A stretch of DNA of 64,000 nt from Phoenix dactylifera (taxonomy: Eukaryota; Streptophyta; Magnoliopsida; Arecales; Arecaceae). The first letter of the stretch is position 1, and each line of letters starts with the position of its first letter. A program made the translations under genes and the position numbers. Shown piece after piece: positions 23,504 to 33,849 of this stretch. The stretch is from positions 7,427,605-7,491,604 of the forward strand of contig NC_052409.1 in the NCBI RefSeq assembly GCF_009389715.1, in the 5' to 3' direction. The notes under the pieces are model-generated. The model had not been told where the DNA came from. It worked only from the letters and a program-made list of their open reading frames with translations, and did not search any database.

Positions 23504-24165
23504 ATCTCCCCCTTTTTGATGATGACAAAACACTGAGTATATGCAAAATTTAAAATTTAAACATATACACAGTATTTGTTCAAATGTACAAGTATTATGT
23601 TTTGGTTAGAGCTAGATACAGTGTGCATAATTCAATATAGTCAACTTTCAGTTCTATCCTTATGCATAAGTATTGATCTTAGTAGCTCTTGAGCAATTTT
23701 GGCATATCAACTGAATTTGAATCAAGTTAAAATGTAAATTAATGAAATATTGATGCTAAAGACAATTGAAAGCTAAATACTTTTTGACTCCCCCTTTCTT
23801 TTCCAGAAGGGCAATTGTCTTAAAGCTAATATTCTTCAATTTTATCTTTTCTAATTCAACTTTTAAATATGAGTGTAAATTTTGTATTTTGTATTCCATA
23901 TATTGGTTCTATTCCATATATTGGTTCTACTCCCCCTTTTTGTCATCAACAATGAAGGGGACAAATTTTCCTTAGGTACCTAAAATGCAATTCCTATTAG
24001 AATTCAGCATATTACCATGAATCACTCAAGGATATTCAAGTTATGCTCCCTCTTTCCAAGTTATTTCTATTAATGAATTCAGCATTCATTTCACTCCCCC
24101 TTTGTTTTGGAGTTCATTTCAGACCTTTCAAATGCAGTTATTACAGGTTGTGCTCCCCCTTTTTC
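23504..24165 (-). promoter_or_regulatory. Multiplied polypurine tracts of the Sirevirus
   Basis: The tract abutting the LTR (23504-23517, AAAAAGGGGGAGAT on the minus strand) primes plus-strand DNA. Five similar tracts lie further in: about 23786-23800, 23928-23942, 24045-24056, 24092-24104 and 24152-24165. An 18-bp tandem duplication lies at 23893-23928. Reiterated tracts before the 3' LTR are known from Sireviruses. Confidence 0.8.
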
Positions 24166-24431
24166 ATATGCATTGTCAAGTTGGGAAAGGAGTAATATTA
24201 TTGCACATTGTTAAGTTTGATCATTCAAAGCATCAGAATTAGAAACATACACAGAGTTTGATACCACAGAATTAGAAATATACACAAAGTTTCAAAAAGA
24301 AAGGTATGACCTTCATATTGTATTACAATCATTTGAAGTCATTACAAGTATTGATGGCTAATACAAAAGAAGTTTCAAATAAGCCTAGGGTTTTACAAAA
24401 AGATGAACCCTAGATGTCTACAAAATGTCCC

Positions 24432-25871
24432 TCACCGGCGACCACGCTCAATAGCCCCAGCAGCAGCCTCTATAAACCCAGTTATTGCATCCATTAGGGT
24501 TTTAAATTGATTTCCCTGAGACTGATTGAAGGCTGTCACTAGTGCTTCAAATTCATGAGTTGCCCTTTCAATTCTTCCTCTAAGTTGGGCAGCCACAGTG
24601 CCCACATTGCCTCCAGGGCTCGTCAACTCTTGAAGACCATCCGATATGATCTTCAATTCAGCCTGTATCTCAATTGATCTTAAGGTTTGGCTTGTTCCCA
24701 CATGAACCAATTCTGACGCTGTAGCTTCTATCTGAGCTTTGATTTCCTTTAATTCTTGTAGGAGTGCTTCATGTGAGGTACGGATGGGAGCTAACTCAGC
24801 AGAGACTATTGATCTCATCTCTTCCCTCATCTGCTGGCATATCACATATGCTAGGGTGTGCATCTGCTCATCTGATAGGGACAGTGATCCACTGACTGGA
24901 GGAGGAGGCACTGAGGTGGATGGTCCAGCCGAGCTGGAAGGTACATCAGGAAAGGCCATAGGGCTATGTGGAGGAGAGAGATGGTCAGGCTCCTGATGTG
25001 GGATCTCAGGCTCTATGGTTTGGGATTTTCTTTTAGGGGCCTTAACCCAAGACCCGTCTTTCTTGTGAAACTCCATCCTATGTAATGTGCTCTCATTGTA
25101 GTAGTCAATGTTTCTCAAAGGTTTTTCTGGCTCATTTTCAGGAATTGGAACCTTAAAATGTTTGAACAGTAGGGTGAAAACTATCCCATAAGGTATGCTA
25201 AATCTGGAATACCTATGACATATGGAGATGTAGTTCAATATGAGCCTAGGGAGGTTTAGGGGAATCCCTAGCAAGATATGGTGCATAATAGCTAAGTCTC
25301 GCTCCGAAACGAAATCGAAGCGACCGATTTTTGGAAACAAGACCCGGTTAACTATGCTCAAAAGCAATCTCATTTCGGCATTGAGGTCTTGGGACTTAAC
25401 TATGTCAAGAGGGCCGCAGTCCTCTCTTCCTAAAAGTAGATTTAGGGCAATCTCCCTTTGGGGATGTGAGGTCGGAGCCTCACCGTATTTGGGGATTTGT
25501 AGCAAGTTAGATAGGATGTCCTCATTGATTTCTATCAATGTGCCTCGGACATATCCGGTGTACCCCGAGTCCCCTAAGGCCATATTGCTAAACATTTCTC
25601 TCACTAGGCCGGGATATGTTGACATATTTAGGGAACATAGGTGTTCCCAACCTTGGGCACTGAGTCTCTCTCCAATAGAGAACCCCTCACTAGCTAGAAA
25701 CTGGAAATCTATATATCTACCTGTGGTTACTGTGCGATTTGCACAGGAGAGGGTCACGGTTGACGGAGCAACCGGAGGAGGCGGCGCGGAGGGCTCTTCC
25801 CTCCGTTCCTCGTCGTCGTTTGCTACTCTAGGATGCCTCCCACCCGTTCGCCTAGCTTTCTTAGGTGCCAT
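24432..25871 (-). CDS. Sirevirus env-like ORF (479 codons, open)
   Basis: The third ORF of the element, after pol. The start ATG is at 25869-25871, preceded by an AT-poor leader with palindromes. The N-terminus is basic (KKARRTGGRHPR). Then comes a globular region of the kind annotated as 'putative plant transposon protein' (about residues 45-260: YIDFQFL, VREMFSNM, RDLAIMHHILLGIPLNLPRLIL, YSRFSIPYG). A basic KAPKRKS stretch and a Pro/Ser-rich linker (290-335) follow, then a long predicted coiled coil (345-465). I see no convincing signal peptide or C-terminal membrane anchor, so an entry role is unsupported; 'env-like' reflects position only. No stops or frameshifts interrupt it. Confidence 0.8.
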   Translation of the reverse strand: MAPKKARRTGGRHPRVANDDEERREEPSAPPPPVAPSTVTLSCANRTVTTGRYIDFQFLASEGFSIGERLSAQGWEHLCSLNMSTYPGLVREMFSNMALGDSGYTGYVRGTLIEINEDILSNLLQIPKYGEAPTSHPQREIALNLLLGREDCGPLDIVKSQDLNAEMRLLLSIVNRVLFPKIGRFDFVSERDLAIMHHILLGIPLNLPRLILNYISICHRYSRFSIPYGIVFTLLFKHFKVPIPENEPEKPLRNIDYYNESTLHRMEFHKKDGSWVKAPKRKSQTIEPEIPHQEPDHLSPPHSPMAFPDVPSSSAGPSTSVPPPPVSGSLSLSDEQMHTLAYVICQQMREEMRSIVSAELAPIRTSHEALLQELKEIKAQIEATASELVHVGTSQTLRSIEIQAELKIISDGLQELTSPGGNVGTVAAQLRGRIERATHEFEALVTAFNQSQGNQFKTLMDAITGFIEAAAGAIERGRR

Positions 25872-26019
25872 GGATTGGAAATCTAGAGAAATGGGGAGAG
25901 ATTTTGGTTCGGTTTGTGGTGGAGAGAAAATGGAGGCTAGGGTTTGTGTTTTTCGTTGGGGACGAAAGAAGGTAGCTCGGGTCGGCTCGAGCTGTTTCGA
26001 CCTAATTTAAAAACTTTCA

Positions 26020-26105
26020 TTCGGTCCCCGAGACGTCTCCGCGACTAATGCGAGACGTCTCGCCGGGGGGACGTCTCTGTGATTTGCCAGAGACGTCTCC
26101 GGCAC
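26020..26105. promoter_or_regulatory. GAGACGTCTC palindrome cluster upstream of env-like ORF
   Basis: Within 85 bp there are three exact GAGACGTCTC palindromes (26031, 26052 and 26092 regions) and one GGGACGTCTC variant (26069 region). The same palindrome crowds the LTR U3. The cluster lies about 150-235 bp upstream of the env-like start and outside the LTRs, suggesting a shared regulatory element. Confidence 0.6.
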
Positions 26106-26146
26106 TGAAAAATTTCACAATGATTTCTATCTTTTTCCAATTTATT

Positions 26147-26404
26147 TTATTCAACCACAATAATCAGCGTGATTTCTTTTGGTGAATATAGAGTGAGTTT
26201 GCTTGTGATCCTTCCCTTCAATAATACATCCTGTAAAAGTTTGATAATGATTTTTTGAATTATCAATATTGAAATGAGGAATGTTTGACCAAATTTCGAA
26301 TGTCTATGAAATAGGCTCTGAAAATATCTCCATGAAGAGTCCAAGGGAGGGTAACCATCCTCCGGAAAGTCAAACAATTCGTCATCTAACTTTGATAGAT
26401 TCAT
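26147..26404 (-). other. Short open frame between pol and env-like ORF
   Basis: An 85-codon minus-strand frame (NLSKLDDELFDFPEDGYPPL at the start) between the RNase H stop and the env-like leader. I do not recognise it. The acidic start looks protein-like, but the tail is low complexity; it may be a pol extension remnant or chance. Confidence 0.25.
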
Positions 26405-26519
26405 GTTTTCACTTATTAGATACTAGGTTTGCTATTTGTGACCTTGAAGTGTATTATTAGTTTGAGTAGCATTCACATGTATCTCTAGAGCTTACAAAGC
26501 ATTGCATTACAAGTTCAAT

Positions 26520-28280
26520 CTATTTGCTAGGATCATACAAGCACAAAGCATTCCTTAAAAAATTGAACCTATCTTTACAAAGGGGCTTTGTAAAGATATC
26601 GGCCAATTGATTTTCAGTACATACATACTCAATCATCACATCATTTTTCAGCACATGATCCCTTATAAAGTGATGCCTAATCTCTATGTGTTTTGATTTA
26701 GAGTGTTGAACAGGATTTTTTGTTAAATTAATTGCACTTGTATTATCACACCTAATTGGTATGTTGTCCATTTTGATACCAAAATCTTCAAGTTGTTGCT
26801 TAATCCAAAGAACTTGGGCACAACAGCTTCCAGCTGCAATGTACTCAGCCTCAGCTGTGGACAAGGCAACTGAATTCTGTTTCTTGCTAAACCAAGAAAC
26901 CAAATTAGCACCCAAGAATTGACATGTGCCACTTGTGCTTTTTCTGTCGAGTTTGCACCCGGCAAAATCAGCATCGGAATAAGCAATTAAATTTATATCA
27001 GATTGTTTAGAATACCATAAGCCTGCATTAGATGTCCCTACTAGATATCTGAATATTCTTTTAACAGCTTGCAAGTGTGATTCCTTAGGACATGCTTGGT
27101 ATCTAGCACACATGCAAACACTGAATAATATGTTTGGTCTACTAGCAGTAAGGTAAAGTAAAGAACCTATCATACCTCTGTACAATTTGCAGTCTATACT
27201 TTTACCTTTTTCATCTTTGTCAAGCTTGCAACTTGAGCCCATGGGTGTGCTGATTTCCTTTGCATCCTTTATCTTGAACTTTTCCAACATTTCCTTGATG
27301 TATTTGGACTGACTGATGAAGATGCCTTCCTCTGATTGTTTTATTTGTAGCCCAAGGAAGAAGTTGAGCTCACCCATCATGCTCATTTCAAATTCTCCCT
27401 GTATAAGCTTAGCAAACTCTTGACAAAGACTATCATTAGTAGCACCAAAAATTATATCATCCACATAAATTTGCACAAGCAATAAGTCATTCCCTTTTCT
27501 TTTAATGAAGAGGATTTTGTCTACATTTCCTCTCTTAAACTTATTTTCAATTAGAAAATTACTTAATCTTTCATACCATGCCCTAGGGGCTTGCTTAAGT
27601 CCATACAATGCTTTATGCAATTTAAAAACATAATCTGGATGTAAGTGGTTCTCAAAACCTGGAGGTTGTCCTACATAAACTTCCTCCATTATATAACCAT
27701 TTAAAAAGGCACTTTTTACATCCATTTGATAGAGTTTGAAATCCATGAAGCATGCATATGCCAAAAGTAGTCTAATAGCCTCTAACCTAGCAACAGGAGC
27801 AAAAGTTTTATCAAAATCTATTCCTTCCTCCTGATTATATCCTTTGGCTACTAGCCTAGCTTTGTTTCTTATTACTATTCCATCTTCATCTAGTTTATTT
27901 CTATATACCCACTTGGTGCCTATAATTGAAACATTAGGGGGTCTTTTCATTAGAGTCCAAACTTGATTTCGTTCAAATTGGTTTAATTCCTCTTGCATAG
28001 CATTCATCCAATTTTCATCTTTTTCGGCTTCTTCTAGTGATTTAGGCTCTATCTGTGAAACGAATGCAAGATAATTACTAGTGTTTCTTAAAGAGAATCT
28101 TGTCCTTATCCCTTGTGAAGGATCACCAAGGATTAGATCCCTTGGATGACCATGTGCATACCTCCATTCCTTAGGAAGATCTTGATTTCTCGCTGGAGGT
28201 TGATCTTCTTCATCTTGCTGAATTGTATCTTCTTTGATTTCATCCTCATGTTGTTTGTCTTGTATGGAGAATTCCTTCAT
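26520..28280 (-). CDS. Copia reverse transcriptase and RNase H (Sirevirus pol)
   Basis: An open 586-codon segment. After a linker, the RT (Copia type, RVT_2) begins near [16 protein letters not shown], with [60 protein letters not shown] and the active-site [10 protein letters not shown] (coding DNA near 27450-27475). RNase H follows, with [10 protein letters not shown] (Asp), STAEAEY (Glu) and the terminal [14 protein letters not shown]. The enzymes copy element RNA to DNA and remove the RNA strand in the virus-like particle. The ATG shown is internal, since pol is part of a longer polyprotein whose upstream part is frame-broken. No stops interrupt RT or RNase H. Confidence 0.93.
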   Translation of the reverse strand: MKEFSIQDKQHEDEIKEDTIQQDEEDQPPARNQDLPKEWRYAHGHPRDLILGDPSQGIRTRFSLRNTSNYLAFVSQIEPKSLEEAEKDENWMNAMQEELNQFERNQVWTLMKRPPNVSIIGTKWVYRNKLDEDGIVIRNKARLVAKGYNQEEGIDFDKTFAPVARLEAIRLLLAYACFMDFKLYQMDVKSAFLNGYIMEEVYVGQPPGFENHLHPDYVFKLHKALYGLKQAPRAWYERLSNFLIENKFKRGNVDKILFIKRKGNDLLLVQIYVDDIIFGATNDSLCQEFAKLIQGEFEMSMMGELNFFLGLQIKQSEEGIFISQSKYIKEMLEKFKIKDAKEISTPMGSSCKLDKDEKGKSIDCKLYRGMIGSLLYLTASRPNILFSVCMCARYQACPKESHLQAVKRIFRYLVGTSNAGLWYSKQSDINLIAYSDADFAGCKLDRKSTSGTCQFLGANLVSWFSKKQNSVALSTAEAEYIAAGSCCAQVLWIKQQLEDFGIKMDNIPIRCDNTSAINLTKNPVQHSKSKHIEIRHHFIRDHVLKNDVMIEYVCTENQLADIFTKPLCKDRFNFLRNALCLYDPSK

Positions 28281-28721
28281 TCTGTCTTCAAGTATACCTG
28301 CATCACCATCTTCTTCTTTTCTAGAAGAATCTCCATTAGCTTCATCAAAAACAACATGAATGGATTCTTCAACAACGAGAGTTCTCTTGTTGAAGACACT
28401 GTATGCTCTACTAGATGAGGAATAACCTAAGAAGATCCCCTCATCTGATTTAGTACTAAATTTACTTAGATTGTCCTTTCCATTGTTTAAAATAAAGCAG
28501 CGACAACCGAAAAATGAAAATAGCTTATATTAGGCTTCTTATTTTTCAACAACTCATAAGGTGTTTTCTTTAAGATAGATCTAACTAAAGCACGGTTTAA
28601 AATATGACATGCAGTATTTACTGCTTCAGCCCAAAAGTACTTTGGTAGATTCGATTCGCACAACATGGTACGAGCCATATCTGCTAGTGTGCGATTCTTC
28701 CTTTCTACCACCCTATTTTGT
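28281..28721 (-). pseudogene. Sirevirus integrase, C-terminal part
   Basis: Resumes on the far side of the CACTA element at VVERKNRTLADMARTML (the Glu of the integrase D-D-E triad is in this block) and runs through FWAEAVNTACHILNR. A frameshift near 28500-28515 breaks the [10 protein letters not shown] motif, after which another frame carries [19 protein letters not shown] and the acidic linker to the RT. The product is inactive because of the insertion and frameshift. Confidence 0.85.
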
Positions 28722-28739
28722 TGGCACTACCAGAAAACA

Positions 28740-29060
28740 CGCGTATAGTGACGGGAAATTAGTGACGGACCGTTATCAGTCACTATTTGTGACGAATTAG
28801 TGACCGACATAAATTTGGTCACCGTGGTGTAAACTTAGTGACAGATTAGTGACAGGCCGGTCACAAAATGCGCGGGTAGGATGGGCGCCAAAACTTAGTG
28901 ACCATCGTAGTGACGGGGTATCTGTCAGCAAAATGATAACCGAAATTGCAACCAGATAGTGACAAATTCAGCCGTCACAAATATCGTAACCTAAGTGTTT
29001 ATAAATTTTTAAAAGATTATTTTTGGCAGTGACGGGTTATTGACAAAAATTTCCGTTACC
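28740..29060. repeat. CACTA left subterminal repeats
   Basis: Many copies in both orientations of a TAGTGACGG / TTAGTGACMR core (for example 28748, 28759, 28799, 28835, 28847, 28910). It mirrors the right-hand array at 32350-32860. Confidence 0.8.
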
Positions 29061-29439
29061 AAATTTAAATTTTAATTCCAAAAATATTAAAAATATTATT
29101 TTTGAGTAATTCTAAATTAAAAAAAGATAAAAGGAGGAAAATCCAAAATGAAACTAAGTGTGTCCGCCGTCCCGCCCAAATTCCTTCGATAACCCAAATT
29201 TCAATCGTTCTCCAGAAAACTCAAATTTCTTCTTCTCATTTTCAAATCTCATGGTGCCGGTCATGACCTATTTGTACCCCTACTGCTGCTTTCCTGCAAT
29301 GGGATTAGATTTTGGAAGAAGGTCTGGGATTTTTTTTTTGTCCTCGTGAGTGGGGAGCTGGGAGACATCAAGTTCGGTGCAATCGGCCTTATAGATAAAA
29401 AATAGTTTGATATGAAATTTGGCTTGCAGACCGACTTAC

Positions 29440-30080
29440 CTCATCACTTCCCCATCAGCCCGGTCGAAGCACTTCCCCATCAGCCCGGTCGAACTTAAAA
29501 CATTGGCTTCGTCCCGATTGGACGGTTAGGGCTTCTGGCATCGCCGCTTCCCCTTTCTTGTCTCCCCTCTCCTCTCCTCTCCTCGACCTCCGCCCTCTCC
29601 TCTCCGGCTCCTCCTTGCCGACCATTTGTGCCTCCCCGTCGACGGTGACCACGGCTACATCACGCCCCCCGATCGGCCGATCCAACTCTCACCCGGGACA
29701 AGATCATCACGGCTACATCACCCCGTCGACGCCCCCCTTCTTCTTGCTCGTCGGCTAGGGTTTTCAGAACCCACAACTGGTTCTTTCCCGAGCAAGGTAA
29801 ACCCTAACCCCGTTTCTTTTTACCCCATGATAACAAAATAAAAGAAACAAAGAAGAGGAAGAGAAAGGGGGAAGGAACTTACCGAGGGGTCTCCGTCTGT
29901 GGATCCAGCGCCGCGCTTGATCGCCGCCGTGGCCGCAGTTGTCGACGGCCGCGCTAGGGTTCTTCTTTCCCTCCTATCCGGGTTCTTTTCCTTCCCCTGC
30001 TGCAGGTAGGCAAGGCAGAGAGGGTCATTCCTCCCCCCTCTGCTGCGGGTAGTCCAGTCCCGATTGGCATTCTTCCTTCC
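29440..30080 (+). other. GC-rich interior of CACTA, possible captured host sequence
   Basis: A sharp GC rise with a CCTCTCCTCTCC leader, 29630-29760 rich in CGACGG and GATCGGCC words, and 29900-29960 rich in GCCGCGCTT-type words, unlike the AT-rich remainder of the transposon. A short duplicated stretch (about 20 bp, CACTTCCCCATCAGCCCGGT) repeats at 29444-29463 and 29468-29487. It looks like captured plant promoter/first-exon DNA, but I do not recognise the gene. Confidence 0.3.
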
Positions 30081-31395
30081 CCTGTTGGTCGCGTTCTCTA
30101 TGATGTTGAATTTTGTCCTCTCTCTCTCTCTCTCTCTTTCAGTATAGAGCTTATCCCTTCTTTTTCCTCTTGATTTTTGGGGTTTTCTTCGTTTTCTCCT
30201 GATATTATGTGGTAGATTTTATAATGGTGGTTAGGATTTGCGCTACAAGTACCAAGGTTAGGGTTTTGGGTTGCCCTGATCTTGAAGTTGCCGGATCTGG
30301 CTGTAGCTATATGAATAAAGAGAAGAGGGAAGAAAACTGGTCGGCTTGCTCTCCTTATTGTTGGCAACCCGCTTACCAAGCTTTCCACATTAATTTGTTC
30401 TTAAAATGTAGCTTCCTATTTTATTCTTTTTTATTTTTTGTGAGAAGGGCAGAAGAAGGAGATGGTGCATGTGTTAGCCATTTTTAGAGGACCTTCTCAC
30501 ACATCAAGAGCTATCTATTTTCTTTGTTTTTTTAATGTTTTTATTAATTTTTCAAAGTGATGATATCTCGGCCATTATCCAGGCAAGCTGTTTTTTAATT
30601 GCTGCAGATTGTGTCATTAATGCCTACATCTGAGTCTTATTTTCTTTTAATCTGTCGCTCTATTGTTCCATGCTGTTCTCTATAATCTCTCTAATTACTT
30701 TTTTGGTTGTGTATTGCTATGAAACTTTTTGGCCCTCCTATGTTTTGGACTTCACACCTAGGTGCAACCAGTTTGATCTGGGATTATGGCTGATATGCCA
30801 CCCAAACAATAATGGATATTTTTCAGCTGTTAATTTATGTCTCCAGAAAATCAATAGTAACTTAACATATTCAATTTTACCATCAAATTGGAATGAGGTT
30901 GCAGAGCTTAATTACTGTAGAAAGAGCTTTATAAAGATTTTAAGTAGGTGATAGATATGTCTTTACCCTGTTGCTGATCATCATAAAGATTGAAAACATA
31001 TGGTCCTGGTATTTTGGATTGGGCTTTCAATCTCAGGATCGAAATGACACAAAGTCTTGTACTGTAGCAAATTCTTGTATTTTGGATTGAACAGCCTCAT
31101 TACTTGCAGCGTTCGAAGCGGCAATTTCTTCTAGGCGCTTCCATACAACTTCACGTTTTGACTTAATCTCCTTTTCTTTAGATCATCTTCTTCAAACTTC
31201 TTCAAGCACTCCATGAATAGCCCAGGATCATGATCAGAAAATATCTTACGAACATTTAGCGTGAGGCTCTGAACAGCTTGGTTCCAGTGAGACTTTGTAT
31301 TTCTCTCCAAAGCAGGGAAGATAATTGGTAAAATCGCCTTACAGTTTTGTTTTGTTTAGTCTTTATTAACATCTTGTAAGGACTGAATTTGCTTT

Positions 31396-31679
31396 TAGTA
31401 TCGGTGGGCGGGTACTTGATAAGTATCGTAGTGCACTTAAACTGAATATTGCCGAGGCCTTGATTTGTACTCAAGATTGGGTGTTGGAAAAGAAAGGTAT
31501 ATGTTTTATTAATTATATTTCTATTATTTTTTGAATAATTTATTATTAATTATTGCAATATTTCAATGTAGATGTTGAGGATGCCAAGTTAGATGAGATT
31601 GTAGAAGATGTCATAAACTCAAGTTTCTACAATGAAACTCAATCAACTCAATGCTCGGCCAATGTTGAATCCAATTCAT
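31396..31679 (+). pseudogene. hAT transposase C-terminal (dimerisation) fragment
   Basis: Codons from about 31396 read SIGGRVLDKYRSALKLN, then AEALICTQDWVLEKK, the well-known hAT-family dimerisation block. A GT donor (about 31498) and an AG acceptor (about 31571) separate it from DVEDAKLDEIVEDVI and a terminal acidic tail ending at TAG 31677-31679. Only the C-terminus is present; the zinc finger and catalytic core are missing. It sits inside the CACTA element, so it is a captured or nested remnant of a hAT element or of a domesticated hAT gene. Confidence 0.75.
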
Positions 31680-32349
31680 AGTGAGATGAATCATGATCAT
31701 GGGATACTCCCTTTTGGTTTTGGTTTAAATATGGATGTTGTTATAGTTTGGGACTTTTTTAGTTTTGCTTTGACTATGGATGTTGTCATTGGTTATTGTA
31801 ATTTTGGTTAAAATTTCAGCTTCTCAGGTATGCCCTCATCTAATGTCACTCTTAACTTTTGCTCATGTTTTTATATTTCTGTAAGTAACTATGAACTGAA
31901 TTGTAATGCTTTCTTTTTAACTTCAGATGGGATATGCTTTGCAAAAGGAAACAGGTTAAGGGAAACAAAAGGGGCAATGCTCTCTCTCTCTCTCTCTCTA
32001 TTTTTTTTTTTTTGCCCCTCTGATGAATGGAATGAAATAGGTTAAAGGAAACAACAAGGGGCAATGCAAAAGCAAAGGGTCAAAGCATACTGCTGGCTTT
32101 CTATCTGAACGAGTACAAGTTCTTATTCCGACTCCTTCCCGGTTGACAGAGTTGAAGTCATTTATGTCAGTCCATTGGAATCATATACTGACGACATTTA
32201 TATATGTCTCTTATATTCTGGAAGGAGAGATGCTGAATGAAAAGCTTTCAGCAGAACACTTCCATTGTTTGTTTATGCATATGACTGGATGAGGCTCTAG
32301 CTTGTATTTTTCTTTTATTATGAGCCAATCAATGTACCAAAAATACCAG

Positions 32350-32870
32350 ATTATTGGAATGTGACCAGTGACCAAATTTGGTTACTGAATAGTTTACCAA
32401 GTATTGTGACGAGCTAATATAAACTTAGTGACAGGATTTTGGTTTCTAAAAATTGATTTTGCTCAGTGAGTCAGTAACGGAATTAGTGACAAATTTAGTG
32501 ACAAAATTTGTGACCATGTCTGTGACGACTAAATCTGTCACTGAAGGTTGTGACAAATCAGTGACCAAATTTGTGACCGAATTCTGTGACAAAATCAGTG
32601 ACCAAGTTATCTTCGTCACTAACTCAATGACTGGTTAGTGACGGAAAATATGTAATTTTTTAAATATTTAATTTTTTGGATTTGTAACGGCTTAGTGACG
32701 GCGGCTCTGTCACGGAGTTTAGTGACGGGAATCGCCGCCGTCATTGAGAATTTAGTGACGCGTGTTTTTGTAACTAATTTCGTGACGGGAGCTCCAGTCA
32801 CAAATTCCGTATTAGTAACCGGAAACACGGTATAGTGACGGGAATCTCCGTCACTATACGCGTGTTTTCT
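32350..32870. repeat. CACTA right subterminal repeats
   Basis: A dense array of GTGACNRA/TTAGTGACRR words, mostly spaced 10-20 bp (32405-32640 and 32690-32860). The last 30 bp match the left terminus as an inverted repeat. Confidence 0.8.
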
Positions 32871-32880
32871 GGTAGTGTGG

Positions 32881-33162
32881 GGTGTCCTAGGGGCCGAGAA
32901 ATTGTGATTGATACCGTTTTCTTCACAAAATTTTTCAAAATGCTGCTTTTCAAACTCGGTACTATGATCACTCCTAATTGCTTTTAGTTTTAAGATTAAG
33001 TTCATTCGAAATCCTATTATGAAACTTGATAAAAGCGGAAAAGGACTCATCTTTGTGGGCAAGAAATGAAACCCATGTAAAACGTGAAAAATCATCAACA
33101 ATTACAAGACCAAACTTCTTACCCCCTAGACTAGCAGTTTTAGTGGGTCCAAATAAATCCAT
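32881..33162 (-). pseudogene. Sirevirus integrase core, N-terminal part
   Basis: The catalytic core begins MDLFGPTKTASLGGKKFGLV, then VDDFSRFTWVSFLAHKDESF. After a frameshift near 33000 it continues KAIRSDHSTEF and ENGINHNFSAPRTP, where it meets the CACTA element. The first two acidic catalytic residues are in this part. A Gly normally found after the RSDH motif is Ser. Confidence 0.85.
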
Positions 33163-33173
33163 ATCAATTAGTT

Positions 33174-33809
33174 CTAGGGTTTTGATGTTGAAACTATGTT
33201 CTTAGACTTGAAAGAACTTCTTGTTTGTTTTTCTAGTTGACATGCAGCACAAATTTTGTTCTTTTCAAAGTCTATTTTTGGTAGTCCTTTGACTAGATCT
33301 TTTGTAATCAATTTAGAAATTAAATCCATGCTAGCATGCCCTAACCTACGATGCCATAGCCAGCTAGTCTCATTGACCTTGGCATCCATGGCTACAAGAC
33401 ATTGGCCATCTTTCATGGTGAGATCATCAAGATCTACCATGTAAACATTTCCACGCCTATGTCCCATAAGTATGATCTCATTGTCAATTGGACTACTAAT
33501 TATGTATAGGGAAGATTCAAATGACACTTTAAATATCTTGTCACAAAATTGACTTATACTTAATAAATTATGTTTTAATCCATTAACTAACAATACATTG
33601 TCAATAAATGAGGAGGGTGATATGGAGATTTTACCAACGCCAATGATTTGACCTTTGGCATTGTCTCCAAATGTGACTACTCCTCCTTCTTTTGATTTCA
33701 AGGTGACGAAAAGGCTCTCATCACCGGTCATATGCCTTGAGCAACCGCTATCAAGATACCACATTCTCTTTTTGCTCCCGGCTGCAAGGCATACCTGCAA
33801 AATAATCAC
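33174..33809 (-). pseudogene. Sirevirus protease and integrase zinc-binding domain
   Basis: An open 211-codon segment: the aspartic protease motif WYLDSGCSRHMTG (residues 17-29), the flap-like GHRRGNVYMVDL region, then the gag_pre-integrase HHCC zinc domain, WLWHRRLGHASMDLISKL to ICAACQLEKQTRSSFK. The protease cuts the polyprotein; the zinc domain helps integrase bind DNA. The reading frame ends at a stop near 33174-33176, just before the integrase core, which resumes in another frame. Confidence 0.88.
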
Positions 33810-33849
33810 GTGAAGCTCTTAGGTACTCAAGTTTTTTTGGGTCCTTCTT

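Larger units (their letters stand above)
28725..32877. mobile_element. Non-autonomous CACTA (En/Spm) transposon in Sirevirus integrase
   Basis: The ends are exact inverted repeats starting CACTACCAGAAAACACGCGT and continuing through TATAGTGACGG (30 bp or more). A 3-bp TSD, TGG (28722-28724 and 32878-32880), flanks the element; CACTACCAGAAA ends and 3-bp duplications are CACTA hallmarks. Subterminal regions (about 320 and 520 bp) are crowded with TAGTGACGG-like words, probable transposase-binding sites. The 4.15-kb interior has no recognisable CACTA transposase, so movement would need one supplied elsewhere. It holds a GC-rich promoter-like stretch (29440-30080), a CT run (30117-30139) and a hAT transposase exon. 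The integrase frame is continuous on removal of the element and one TSD copy. Confidence 0.93.
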
